Assembly (NCBI RefSeq): GCF_946227985.1
Contig: NZ_CAMKGL010000001.1
Span: 496,001 to 560,000, forward strand
Origin: Serratia quinivorans
Lineage (GTDB): Bacteria > Pseudomonadota > Gammaproteobacteria > Enterobacterales > Enterobacteriaceae
Direction: 5' to 3'
DNA: 64,000 nucleotides
Shown one piece after another: positions 18,543 through 27,439 of the stretch. Positions within the stretch are counted from its first letter, which is position 1; every line of letters starts with the position of its first letter. Below the pieces are notes generated by a model. The model made no database searches, was not told where the DNA came from, and saw only the letters and a program-made list of their open reading frames with translations. The position numbers were made by a program, and so were the translations under genes.

Positions 18543-18755
18543 ATGTCTAACATGATCAAAGGTCAAGTGAAGTGGTTCAACGAGTCTAAAGGTTTCGGTT
18601 TCATCACTCCAGCAGACGGCAGCAAAGATGTGTTCGTACACTTCTCTGCTATCCAGGATCAAGGCTTCAAGACCCTGGCTGAAGGCCAGAACGTACAGTT
18701 CTCTATCGAGAACGGTGCTAAAGGTCCGTCAGCGGCTAACGTTACCGCTATCTAA
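18543..18755 (+). CDS. Cold-shock protein, CspC/CspE-like body
   Basis: A 70-residue OB-fold RNA chaperone. The RNA-binding motifs KGFGFI and VFVHF are intact and the sequence opens [18 protein letters not shown]. The body is nearest to CspC and CspE, which are constitutive in E. coli, yet the gene has a long leader with a cold-box-like element as in cold-inducible cspA. The name is therefore left open. A strong terminator follows. Confidence 0.95.
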   Translation: MSNMIKGQVKWFNESKGFGFITPADGSKDVFVHFSAIQDQGFKTLAEGQNVQFSIENGAKGPSAANVTAI

Positions 18756-18775
18756 TCGGCCTCTCGCTGATTAAT

Positions 18776-18801
18776 AAAAACCCGCCAAGGCGGGTTTTTT
18801 T
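18776..18801 (+). terminator. Terminator of the cold-shock gene
   Basis: CCCGCC (18781-18786), two-base loop, GGCGGG (18789-18794), then seven T; five A precede it. A strong rho-independent terminator. Confidence 0.9.
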
Positions 18802-18824
18802 GTGCCTGTTATTTGTCGAAGGCG

Positions 18825-18990
18825 AAAAAAAGCCCGCAAGTCTGCGGGCAAAAGTTCCTTGTTACTTCTTCATTTGTAGGTACTTCTCTGGGGGGAAGCA
18901 CCAGAGAACAGACTATCCGTTGCGTGCTTAAGATTCTGCGGACAAAACGTTAAGAAAGTGAAAAAACCACGGCCCAGATGGCCTGCTACG
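18825..18990 (-). ncRNA. Candidate small RNA beside dsrB
   Basis: On minus, a textbook terminator (stem TGCGGGC/GCCCGCA at 18832-18849, seven T at 18825-18831) ends a stretch with no convincing protein gene. A second hairpin (arms CTCTGG/CCAGAG at 18886-18906) lies upstream of it, so at least two stem-loops precede the T-run, as in Hfq-dependent RNAs. The 5' end is not determined; the given right edge is nominal. E. coli carries dsrA beside dsrB, but I see no clear sequence match to DsrA. Confidence 0.4.
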
Positions 18991-19099
18991 CTTGTAGAAA
19001 GGTGTAAGCAGGTGAGCTGCGGATTTACTGCAGTGTACGGTATTTTTCTCACTTCATTTTGTAATACACTGACATCAATGATAAATGATGGGGTAGGGC

Positions 19100-19315
19100 A
19101 TGAAAGCTAACGATCTGGTAACGGTAAAAACTGATGGTGAACAACGGCGTGAGGGGGTGATCCTGGCGGTAGAAGAGTTTAACGAAGGGGTAATGTATCT
19201 GGTCTCTTTGCCTGACTATCCTGCCGGTGTCTGGTTCTTTAACGAGATAGACAGTCGTGACGGCACCTTTGTTGAACTGCGACAGGCCGCTTCTCAGGCT
19301 CCAGGCTCCAAATAA
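19100..19315 (+). CDS. dsrB: DsrB family protein
   Basis: A 71-residue protein matching E. coli DsrB (62 residues) from memory: [13 protein letters not shown], then [18 protein letters not shown] and GVWFFNE. Function unknown; the fold looks like a small beta barrel. It converges with rcsA, the usual enteric neighbour. The C-terminus is about nine residues longer than in E. coli. Confidence 0.9.
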   Translation: MKANDLVTVKTDGEQRREGVILAVEEFNEGVMYLVSLPDYPAGVWFFNEIDSRDGTFVELRQAASQAPGSK

Positions 19316-19526
19316 CCAGGTTTGTTAATTTGATTTGCAAGATTTACGGTGGGTGATTATTTTACAGCGCTAGGAATAATCGGTTTTTTGCTGCGGGAAT
19401 ACCCGCCGCGGCCGAAATTTCGTCGCGAGCAGGTATTTAGGTTATTTAAATGCGTGGCTTCCAGCACTCTGTGCTGAACAACATTTAAAACCAACGTTTG
19501 GCAGAGTACACAACAACGCTTTTGAC

Positions 19527-20156
19527 CTAGCGGCTATTGACAAATATTCCGCTGGTTAACGTGTCGGTTAAACGAACAACATGGTAAATAATCTGTTTGT
19601 TGTGCGTTTTAATTTTTCTTTTGATATTACCCTTGTGGGAAGAGACAGTTTTGGCTTTAATTTGCATCTGGTCGGATATCTGGATGGTACCCTGACCCGA
19701 CATCCACATGCGTAACATGTTCGATTCAGTTTGGCTGAGCGTAACCGGAGTCTGATCAAATGAGGTTTTTTCAGTGCGAGGCGCTTTTCTTTCCAGATAG
19801 TGACTAAGTAGTTGATTCATAGTCTCTGGTTTGATCGATTTTGACGAGATGATGACATTTTTACGAACATATAAATAATCGTCAAAATGTACGTTGGTGA
19901 TGGCCATAAAGATGAAGAATAAGGTGTCAGGGTGCAGTGATATCACCCCTTTTATACGTTCCGTCGCGTTCGCTTCGTGTATAAAACAGTCTTCATTAAT
20001 AAATACCAGGCTAGGCTTCAACTTGCTGCATTTCTCATGCAGATCGTCGATATCACCAATAGCATTAATCTGGCGTTTTTTTACTCCGTGCGTTGTCAGG
20101 TAGTCTGTCAAACCCAATCTGGTATAGCTGCATGAATCCATAATGATCGTTGGCAT
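19527..20156 (-). CDS. rcsA: Colanic-acid/capsule transcriptional activator RcsA
   Basis: Auxiliary regulator that forms a heterodimer with RcsB to activate exopolysaccharide genes. The 209 residues align closely with E. coli RcsA over the whole length: N-terminus [13 protein letters not shown], centre [11 protein letters not shown], and a LuxR-type HTH at about 140-200 with [15 protein letters not shown] and [18 protein letters not shown] nearly identical to E. coli. An RcsAB box lies about 310 bases upstream, so autoactivation is likely. RcsA is normally limited by Lon proteolysis. Confidence 0.95.
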   Translation of the reverse strand: MPTIIMDSCSYTRLGLTDYLTTHGVKKRQINAIGDIDDLHEKCSKLKPSLVFINEDCFIHEANATERIKGVISLHPDTLFFIFMAITNVHFDDYLYVRKNVIISSKSIKPETMNQLLSHYLERKAPRTEKTSFDQTPVTLSQTESNMLRMWMSGQGTIQISDQMQIKAKTVSSHKGNIKRKIKTHNKQIIYHVVRLTDTLTSGIFVNSR

Positions 20157-20899
20157 ATCTCACCCCCCACTTAAATCCGTTTTACCGCGGTAACAAAAAA
20201 GAAAAAGCCTGAAGCCTAAAAGGCAAAAAAGAACAAAAAGAGTCACATCCAGGAATGTTCTATCAATAAATACGGTAGTACTCAACGATATTTTCTTTCT
20301 AAACTAATTAACATCATGAACCTATAAGTTTAGCTTAAGTCAGAATAATCTGCTGGCGTAAGGATTATGGGGCAGTAACGCCAATTTGTGCTTGAGCCGC
20401 GCGCTCGCTGGTATTTTTATCATTGAATCTGCCCATCATGTCACGAAACGAAATTTTAGATTGCTAGGAAAATTCTTAAAAAAAATTCATGTGTTGTTTT
20501 TTTAACATTTCTTAGCCTATTTATTCAGCAGGATAAATGCCGCCAGGTTTTAATGGTTTTATTTTTGATAATACTATCATGATGTTATATTGATTTTATG
20601 GGTTTTCGATAATGATAATTCTTCCGTTCTTTATCACTTGCGACAACCAATAGTCACACAAGGTTAACATTCCTTGATCTTTTTGTTACGAAAATTGGCG
20701 TTATAACAAAGGGTTGATGTGATTATTCGTGCTGTTACGACAAATGTGATAAATGTCAGCGAGTGATTAATTGGTTTTTCTGAACTATTTAGGCAGCATC
20801 CCAGGGTACCAATATCCATTGATCGGCAGGGGGTTACTGCTGCCGTAGAATAATCACCGGCAGCAATCAATAGCGTGGGGGTTACCTTGACTTGTCCTA
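20157..20899. other. Long AT-rich rcsA upstream region
   Basis: A 743-base stretch with no credible gene; a 102-codon frame on minus (20664-20972) has no ribosome site or family features. The AT-richness fits H-NS silencing, as known for E. coli rcsA. The RcsAB box is inside. The left part would be the untranslated rcsA leader. Confidence 0.5.
20465..20478 (-). promoter_or_regulatory. RcsAB box upstream of rcsA
   Basis: Read on minus the site is TAAGAATTTTCCTA, fitting the known RcsAB consensus (TAAGAAT-AT-TCCTA type) with both half-sites intact. It lies 309 bases before the rcsA start, in the orientation and rough distance expected for autoregulation with a long leader. Confidence 0.7.
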
Positions 20900-22315
20900 T
20901 CAGCCAGTTTCTGTCAGACAGTGACGTATCGATTCCAACGCCAGATGGATATCGCTTTCCTCGGTCATCCAATTGACCAACGCAGCACGGATCCCCGGTT
21001 GTCCGTTATAACGGGTAGGGGTACAGCGCACTACGCCGTGCCGATCGAGACGGGCTATGAAGCGATCGCGTGCAGCAGTAGCATCGCCTTCGGCATTTTT
21101 GAGCGCAAAGCACACTACGTTCAAATTGACTGGTGCCAGCAGGTGGAAACCCGCGCTGCTCGTCAGCTCTGCACCCAGCAACTGCGCCAGTCGAACATTG
21201 CGTTCAACCATATCTTGCATACCGCTGCGGCCATAAGCTTTCAGCGCCATCCACAACGGCAGAGCGCGAAAACGCCGCGAGTTTTCCGGAGTCAGGTGCA
21301 GGTAGTTGTCTGGCCGCTGCGTCGGCGCTTCCAGATAAGCCGAATGGTTCTGGAAGACCTGCATTTGCAATGCCAGATGGCGGCTAAATTGGATCGCGCT
21401 GTCGTAGGGCACGTTCAACCATTTATGCGCATCAACGGTAATGGAGTCAGCCTGCTCCCAACCGGCTAAGCGTGGCGCATAGTGCGGTGAGCAGGCCGCC
21501 ACGCCGCCAAAGGCCGCATCAACGTGTAACCAGAACGGGTAGCGCTCGCGCAGCGCCAGCAGCTGCGGCAGGTCGTCGAAGACCACGGTATTCACCGTTC
21601 CGGCGCTGGCCAGCACCATCGTCGGTACACCGACGTTGGCGGCCAGATGCCGTTCCAACGCAGCAGGGTCGATAGCTTCGGAGTTCGGCAGGCTGTCGAT
21701 AATTTTCAACGCGTCGCGACCCAGGCCGAGCATGCTGAGTGCTTTTTCGCTGCTGGAGTGCGCATTCGCTGACAAAACCTGTATGGATCCTAAGGCTGCC
21801 AGCCCCTGTTTCGCGACATTAATGCCGCGCTGCTGCCCCAGCCACTGGCGGCCGGTGGCCATGCCGACAAAGTTGGCCATGGTTGCCCCGCTAACAAAAC
21901 TACCGTTGAATGCCTCCGGCAGACCCAACAAGTCTTTTAGCTGCACAATGGTCGCCAGTTCAATTGCCGCGGCCACGGTATCGTGGCTCAGCTGACTGTT
22001 CTGGTCTATAGCGCTAACCAGCCAGTCTGCTGCCAATGCGGCAGGGGTCGAGCCGCCGGTAACAAAGCCAAAATAACGTGGCCCGGCGCTGGCAGAAAGA
22101 CCCTCGGCATAACGCAGCCAGAAATCGTCCAGTGCCGCCAGTGCGCCATCACCGCCGTTTGCCAGTAAATTGTCACCCGGCTGTAGCTGCTGAGCGGCCA
22201 GAGGAGGGCAAACGGGGCGCTGTTGCAAGCCCGTCAGGAAGCCTTCGGCCAACTGCCGGGTGCGGTCGAGTATCTGTGGAAATTGCTCAAGGTCCTGCTG
22301 TAAACGTGGGTGCAT
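20900..22315 (-). CDS. PLP-dependent decarboxylase (aromatic-L-amino-acid/glutamate decarboxylase group II)
   Basis: A 471-residue fold-type I enzyme that probably removes the carboxyl group of an amino acid. The PLP lysine is in DAHKWLNVPYD near residue 293; the cofactor-binding HVDAAFGG block and SGATMANF motif are present. The substrate cannot be told from sequence; aromatic amino acids or 2,4-diaminobutyrate are typical of the group. Start ATG follows GGAGTC. A LysR gene is divergent, 100 bases away, and likely controls it. Confidence 0.85.
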   Translation of the reverse strand: MHPRLQQDLEQFPQILDRTRQLAEGFLTGLQQRPVCPPLAAQQLQPGDNLLANGGDGALAALDDFWLRYAEGLSASAGPRYFGFVTGGSTPAALAADWLVSAIDQNSQLSHDTVAAAIELATIVQLKDLLGLPEAFNGSFVSGATMANFVGMATGRQWLGQQRGINVAKQGLAALGSIQVLSANAHSSSEKALSMLGLGRDALKIIDSLPNSEAIDPAALERHLAANVGVPTMVLASAGTVNTVVFDDLPQLLALRERYPFWLHVDAAFGGVAACSPHYAPRLAGWEQADSITVDAHKWLNVPYDSAIQFSRHLALQMQVFQNHSAYLEAPTQRPDNYLHLTPENSRRFRALPLWMALKAYGRSGMQDMVERNVRLAQLLGAELTSSAGFHLLAPVNLNVVCFALKNAEGDATAARDRFIARLDRHGVVRCTPTRYNGQPGIRAALVNWMTEESDIHLALESIRHCLTETG

Positions 22316-22415
22316 CGCTGACTCCAGATGTAAGGGGCATGTGCGACAGCCTAGAACATTTGCTTTGTGGCGAAAATCGATGAAAAATAGCCTTTTTGGA
22401 TAGTATGGCTAACCA

Positions 22416-23288
22416 ATGTTAAATGACGCGATCCCACTGCACATTCTGCCGACCTTTGTGATTGCCGCCCGGTTAGAGAATTTGCGCGCTACTGCCCTGC
22501 AAGTACATCTTACCCATGGTGCCGTCAGCCAGCAGATCCAACAGCTCGAACGGGCAATCGGCTGCCCGCTGTTTGAACGGCAGGGGCGCGGGCTGCGCCT
22601 GAATACCGCCGGGCGTGAGCTGTTGGCCGTTGCCGAACCGGCGCTGCAGGCATTGCAACAGGGCGTCAGTCGGGTCAGGAGGATTGCGCAAAGTCAGGCT
22701 CTGCGTATCAGCGTGCTGCCCTCTTTCGCGCATTACTGGTTAATGCCGCGTCTGCCATCTTTTCATACGGCCTGTGCCGATATTGCGCTGGATATCGACG
22801 CCTCGCTGGTGGTGCAGGATCTGGTGCGCAAAGGGTTTGATGCGGCCATTCGCCTCGGCAATGGTCAATGGGCAGAGATGCAGGCACAGTGGATTGCCTC
22901 CGGAGAGGTGGTGCCGGTGGCTACGCCGGCGCTGGCCGAGCGGTGGCAGGCAGCATTTGACCGCGGTGCGTCAGGCATACCCCTGCTGGAACATGATGTT
23001 ACGCCGTGGCGTAGCTGGTTCACTGCGCATCAGCAGGTGGAGTCCGGCCGCCCCTTGGCATTATTCAATGATGCGGGATTGTTGATCCGCGCGGCTGAGC
23101 AAGGGTTTGGCATCGCGCTGGTGAAAAAACTGCTGGTGAGTGATGCGCTGGCAGAGGGCCGGTTGACCGCACTTGCACCGGCACGACATCTTGATCAGAT
23201 AGACTTTTATCTGGTTTGGCCGCAGACCGCCGGGTTGACGCCGGCGGTCGAAGCATTATTGCACTGGCTGCAGCGGCAATTGGCCTGA
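22416..23288 (+). CDS. LysR-family regulator, GcvA-like
   Basis: A 290-residue regulator of the GcvA subgroup: HTH with LRATALQVHLTHGAVSQQI, then effector domain with RISVLPSFAHYWLMPRLP, a block common to GcvA-like proteins. It is divergent from the PLP decarboxylase gene, which is its probable target. Its stop is two bases from the stop of the convergent CoA-transferase. Confidence 0.88.
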   Translation: MLNDAIPLHILPTFVIAARLENLRATALQVHLTHGAVSQQIQQLERAIGCPLFERQGRGLRLNTAGRELLAVAEPALQALQQGVSRVRRIAQSQALRISVLPSFAHYWLMPRLPSFHTACADIALDIDASLVVQDLVRKGFDAAIRLGNGQWAEMQAQWIASGEVVPVATPALAERWQAAFDRGASGIPLLEHDVTPWRSWFTAHQQVESGRPLALFNDAGLLIRAAEQGFGIALVKKLLVSDALAEGRLTALAPARHLDQIDFYLVWPQTAGLTPAVEALLHWLQRQLA

Positions 23289-23290
23289 GT

Positions 23291-24679
23291 TTAGCGGCGT
23301 AGCCATTGCGGCTGCGAACTGCCAAGGGTCGTCGCAGGCAATGCCCAGAGCAGCGCTGTGCCGTTCAACTGTAGCGGCGCGATAAGGCGTAGTGCCGCGC
23401 CCCAATGAGTCAGCTCGGTTTCCGGGTTTTCATCCGCAGCGGTGGCTGCAGCCAGCGGCGTTAACGGATGCTGTTGCGGGTAAGGATGTTCAAACAGCAG
23501 TTGTGCCGTCCGTGCCAGGGATAGTCGGGCGCTGAAGCCGGTACCCTGTAGCAGGCGTTGACGCATGCCGTGCAACACCGCCGTCGCCATCAGGTAGCCG
23601 GTTGCGTGATCGAGAGCCTGTACCGGCAGGGGAACAGGCATGGCGGCGTTTTTCCATTGCAAGCCGGATTCCGCCAGCCCACAGCTCATTTGCACCAGGC
23701 TGTCGAAACCGCGTCGTCCTCGCCACGGGCCACTCCAGCCATAGGCGTTGAGGCAAACGTCGATCAATCCCGGCGATAGTGTGCGGCGTTGTTCTGCACC
23801 ATACCCCAGTTTTTCCAGCGCCCCGGCGCGATAACCATGAACCAGAACGTCGGCGTTTTTCAGTAAATGCTCGAAGGTGTGGCGATCGTGGGGGTTTTTC
23901 AGGTTCAGGCGTGCGCAGCGCTTACCGAGGATCACTTCATGTTCGACGCCTGGCTCATCCCAACCGTAGGGATCGATGCGTAATACGTCGGCGCCCAGAC
24001 CGGCAAGAAAACGGGTGGCGACCGGCCCGGCGATAATCCGCGTCAAATCCAGCACCCGCACGCCGTGCAGTGGCCTGGCGGCAGGCAACGCCCAGCCGGG
24101 AGGCGGAGCTTCTGCTTGCTGACGTTGATGGCAAATTGGCTCCTGTGCAACGCTCTTGCCCTGAATATGTTGCCGCCACGCCTCGATCGAGCGCATTTCA
24201 GCTGCGCAGCCGCCGGCCTCGATCACTGCCAGCTCCAGCTCACCTTTTTTCCACGTCAGTACCTGTTGTGCTAGTGCGTTTTTATCCTGATGCGGGCCCA
24301 GCACTTGTTCTACGGCTTTGCGGTGATGAGGGGCATTGGTATGCAGGCGGATCCAGCCATCACTGGTGGCATAGTCACCCGCCAGCGCGTCCCAGGCGGC
24401 CGGCAATGACCAGCCCAGCGGCCGTAAGGTCCAGCCGAACCACAACGATGCCAGCCGGCTGTCGACAAACACCTGCGGTTCCCCGCCCTGATTTTGTTGC
24501 AGCAGTTGGGCGCAGGCCAGCCCGGCGGCCCCCAGGCTGGCGGTTGCCAGCTCGCTGACTGGGAATGCGCTGTTCAGGCTGCCTTGACCGCTGACCGTCA
24601 GCGGAATTGCTGGCGCGTTGTCGCTGTGGCTGAAACTTTGCCCGATCTCTGCGAGCAGTGTTTGAGTAAGGGTATCCAT
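23291..24679 (-). CDS. CaiB/BaiF (class III) CoA-transferase-like protein
   Basis: A 462-residue class III CoA-transferase. The family core starts near residue 200 (RVLDLTRIIAGPVATRFLAGLGADVLRI) and the presumed catalytic aspartate is in GFDSLVQMSCG. About 190 residues precede the core, forming a second partial CaiB-like half, so it belongs to the two-part subgroup of unknown substrate. The second of two adjacent ATG codons has better spacing to CTGGAG. The glycosidase-like gene lies upstream on the same strand. Confidence 0.75.
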   Translation of the reverse strand: MDTLTQTLLAEIGQSFSHSDNAPAIPLTVSGQGSLNSAFPVSELATASLGAAGLACAQLLQQNQGGEPQVFVDSRLASLWFGWTLRPLGWSLPAAWDALAGDYATSDGWIRLHTNAPHHRKAVEQVLGPHQDKNALAQQVLTWKKGELELAVIEAGGCAAEMRSIEAWRQHIQGKSVAQEPICHQRQQAEAPPPGWALPAARPLHGVRVLDLTRIIAGPVATRFLAGLGADVLRIDPYGWDEPGVEHEVILGKRCARLNLKNPHDRHTFEHLLKNADVLVHGYRAGALEKLGYGAEQRRTLSPGLIDVCLNAYGWSGPWRGRRGFDSLVQMSCGLAESGLQWKNAAMPVPLPVQALDHATGYLMATAVLHGMRQRLLQGTGFSARLSLARTAQLLFEHPYPQQHPLTPLAAATAADENPETELTHWGAALRLIAPLQLNGTALLWALPATTLGSSQPQWLRR

Positions 24680-24741
24680 CATCAACTCCAGGTTGCCGAT
24701 CGGGGGACTGTGCCTAGCCTAGTTCACCCCGACCGGAGTTG

Positions 24742-26925
24742 CTATGGCGTGATGTTCAGGATGCGACCGTCAGCCAATTTGGCTCGCAGACTATGGGCGG
24801 CAATGCCGTCGAAGGCTTGTTCGCCAAAGTTGGCCGTCAGGATTGAGCCGTCGCTGAAGGTGGTTTGCTGCACCCAGCCTGCTTGGTCAAGCCACTGGAA
24901 GTCGGTCAGTGCCTTATCCCACAGCGCCAAATGCAGCGGACGGAAGGCCGCATCTGCCTGTTTGATTTGCGGCAGGCGTGTCTGCAAGGTCGCGCGGCTG
25001 AGATGGAACATCGGCGCGGTGTTGTATAACAGGCTCAGTAGGCTGCGGGTGGTTTTGACATCGCTAAACTTCAGGTTGTCGTAATTCCAGTGGTGGCTGC
25101 TGATCACCGCATCGTGAAATACCGCCTGATACATGGGCAAGCGATAGCGCGGATCAAATTCCACCGTGCGATAAGGCTCTTTTACTTTGGCCGGGCTGAA
25201 GAAGAAAGCCGGCTGGGCATTGGGCCACCAGGCACCCAGATAATAAGGCGAGGATTTATCCTGATTCATCTGCTTATCCCCCCAGCCAAATCCCCAGGTT
25301 TCCATACCGTGGGCAAACATAATGTGGCGTGCGGTTACCGCGTTGCCATCCTCAGAGCCGAGGGGCAGCTTAAGGGTATTGCTGAACCAGGCCAGCCGCG
25401 CATTGCGGTCCTGTGCCATTTGCGCTGCACCGGTCGGGTGATCGGGCTGATAGTCGTCGGAAACCATCCCGGTACCGTCAACGTCCAAAAACAGGCTGTT
25501 TAGCCCGGCCAACTGCACCAGTTCGCGCATGCGCTGCTGAGAGTAAGGCAGCACGCAGCCCGGATTCAGGTAGTAACCCTGCTTACCGAAACCGGGTTTT
25601 TTACTGCCGTCCGCCCGGACTATGGCGCACTTTTCACGTAGCGCCGTCGGCAGTTGGGCGGTTAGCCAACTGTCATTGACTCCGCGAGGGATTGCGGTGT
25701 CGTAAGAGTCGTAGCTGGCAATCAGGTAACCCGATTTTTTGGCACTTTCTACCGCCTGCGGATGCAGGAACTCGGCGGTCCAGCTATCGGTACCCAGCCA
25801 CAAACGGGGCAGGCCGGCCTGGTGCAGCGCCTCGACCAGCGGCTTCGCCAGCCCCTGGCCCCAGCTCTCTGCCGGTGCCAGGTAGGCCCCAAGTTGCCGT
25901 TGCGCCCATTCCCGGATGTCTACAGCTTGCTGGCGCTGTGCCTGCAGAAAATCCCTGTTATCCGGCGTGGTCTTCAGTGGCGTTAATGCCACCAACGCCT
26001 GATTAAGGGCATCAACCAAGGCTTGTTGCTGCCAGGGTTCCGGTATTTTCCCCGCCAGTTTCTGCACCGTTTTCTGGCTATCGGCGTCCATTTTCTGCCA
26101 CAGCGTTTCGCCGGTGGGTGATGTCAGCCAGGCAAGCAGACCCGGCCAATTCTTCACGTCGGCCGGTGCCAACAGCTTGTCACCCCATAGATAAATGTGG
26201 GTGGCACCTATCAGTTTCTCCCCCTCCGGCGCGATACGGATTTTATCGTGCAGGCTGCTGAACTGTCCGCTTTGCTGTAGATACTCGCGGTATCGGCGAG
26301 CACCGGAAAGCGGGGAATCCCCCACATGCAGTAACACCTCGAATGCCTGTTGTTGATTAAAACGGTTGAACTGGTGGCTGCTGTGCATGGTGAGCCGGTT
26401 TTTGGCACTGGTGAAGCTGACCTGATTACTGAATGGAGTAAGCAGTAGCCAGCTATACACCTTGCCTTGCTGTTGTTGGCTCCACAGCGGCAGCTTCAGA
26501 TCCCAGTTGGTATCCAGCGGCGTCATCTCTTTTAGCAGGTAGCGCTGCCAGACGGCATTATCCAGCGGGATACGGCTGCCTTCGCCAATCGGTAACAGCA
26601 AAGTGGTGGTCTGTGACGGCAGGGTGAACCAATCCAGCGTTTGCGCCCGACTGCTGCTGAAGCTTAGGCGCAAATCGCTGCCTTCCAGCCTGGCGGTGAG
26701 CTGCATGGCGCTGTTGGGCCACTGCCAACTCGCCTGGGCAGGCGTGCTTTGCAGCTCGGCCACGGTTTGCCCGGCCTGCGGCTGGTTGACCAGGATCTTG
26801 CCTGCGGTGATCTGCAGCGTGGCCGGATCGATTTCATATCGGGTATCACCCTGTTGCAAGAGCAGGGCCTGGGCGGGGAAGCCGGCAAGCAGGGCGAGGC
26901 TGATAGAGAGGCGAAGCATGTTCAT
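24742..26925 (-). CDS. Secreted glycoside hydrolase-like protein
   Basis: A 727-residue exported protein. Residues 1-20 form a signal peptide ending AQA. The middle and C-terminal parts read like a TIM-barrel glycosidase: LNSLFLDVDGTGMVSDDY resembles a catalytic aspartate strand, followed by ARHIMFAHGMETWGFGWGD and a C-terminal beta region. The pattern recalls the GH101/GH129 type of enzymes on N-acetylgalactosamine glycans, but I cannot confirm a family. It is single-copy, with 62 bases to the CoA-transferase gene downstream. Confidence 0.5.
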   Translation of the reverse strand: MNMLRLSISLALLAGFPAQALLLQQGDTRYEIDPATLQITAGKILVNQPQAGQTVAELQSTPAQASWQWPNSAMQLTARLEGSDLRLSFSSSRAQTLDWFTLPSQTTTLLLPIGEGSRIPLDNAVWQRYLLKEMTPLDTNWDLKLPLWSQQQQGKVYSWLLLTPFSNQVSFTSAKNRLTMHSSHQFNRFNQQQAFEVLLHVGDSPLSGARRYREYLQQSGQFSSLHDKIRIAPEGEKLIGATHIYLWGDKLLAPADVKNWPGLLAWLTSPTGETLWQKMDADSQKTVQKLAGKIPEPWQQQALVDALNQALVALTPLKTTPDNRDFLQAQRQQAVDIREWAQRQLGAYLAPAESWGQGLAKPLVEALHQAGLPRLWLGTDSWTAEFLHPQAVESAKKSGYLIASYDSYDTAIPRGVNDSWLTAQLPTALREKCAIVRADGSKKPGFGKQGYYLNPGCVLPYSQQRMRELVQLAGLNSLFLDVDGTGMVSDDYQPDHPTGAAQMAQDRNARLAWFSNTLKLPLGSEDGNAVTARHIMFAHGMETWGFGWGDKQMNQDKSSPYYLGAWWPNAQPAFFFSPAKVKEPYRTVEFDPRYRLPMYQAVFHDAVISSHHWNYDNLKFSDVKTTRSLLSLLYNTAPMFHLSRATLQTRLPQIKQADAAFRPLHLALWDKALTDFQWLDQAGWVQQTTFSDGSILTANFGEQAFDGIAAHSLRAKLADGRILNITP

Positions 26926-27043
26926 CGAATAGTTGTCCTTGCTGATGATTGTCCTGCTGAACTTTCAGTTTATCGGGAATTAACGGGCTGCCCAACGGCA
27001 ATTATCTATAATCGTGTGATGAGTCAAATATACAAAATTATTG

Positions 27044-27100
27044 GGTTTAGTTTTCGTTTAATAATTTGGCCTTTACATCATTACCCCACGTCACTATACT
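27044..27100 (+). promoter_or_regulatory. PhoP box and promoter of mgtCB
   Basis: Direct repeat GGTTTA (27044-27049), five bases, CGTTTA (27055-27060) matches the PhoP box. A -35 TTTACA (27072-27077) and -10 TATACT (27095-27100), exactly 17 bases apart, follow. The RNA would start near 27107, leaving a leader of about 330 bases before mgtC, as in Salmonella. The rest of the 514-base gap contains no other gene apart from the leader peptide candidate. Confidence 0.7.
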
Positions 27101-27307
27101 CTGCCAAAATTTCAGTGAGGAAACACAATTGGACAGTTTTAGTTGCGGTGATATAAACAAGGCAAGCTGACCAATCCTCTTCTGATTTGTTGCTTGCCGA
27201 AAACGGCGGGCAGCACCCCTCTCAAGTTATTCCGAGCTGTGCAAACCCGAATCTTATTGTTGTCCCTGTTGCCTAACGGCATCGGGTGAATTGATTTGGA
27301 CGCTATT

Positions 27308-27364
27308 ATGGCCACTTTCAGCCACAGCCTTTTCCCTCCAGGCATTCACGCGCTCAACCGCTGA
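27308..27364 (+). CDS. Candidate mgtC leader peptide (18 residues)
   Basis: ATG at 27308 opens an 18-codon frame, MATFSHSLFPPGIHALNR, ending TGA 75 bases before mgtC. It contains a Pro-Pro pair; in Salmonella the mgtC leader peptide MgtP senses proline-tRNA charging through such codons, and another ORF senses ATP. The ribosome site (GGA at poor spacing) is weak, so this remains tentative. Confidence 0.35.
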   Translation: MATFSHSLFPPGIHALNR

Positions 27365-27439
27365 TTTATTATCGGCGAGATTTCGCGTGTGCTAAAAAGC
27401 ACATGATTTTATCTCCTGCAGTTATTTAAGGGGAAAGTC

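Noticed and set aside
18870-19052. 60-codon minus-strand frame beside dsrB
   Set aside because: GTG start without ribosome site and no protein-like pattern; the region fits a non-coding RNA better.
19385-19415. Possible terminator between dsrB and rcsA (GCGGG-AATA-CCCGC)
   Set aside because: No T-run on either strand next to the short stem; too weak to list.
20664-20972. 102-codon minus-strand frame in the rcsA upstream gap
   Set aside because: It overlaps the end of the PLP decarboxylase gene, has no ribosome site and its composition follows the AT-rich background.
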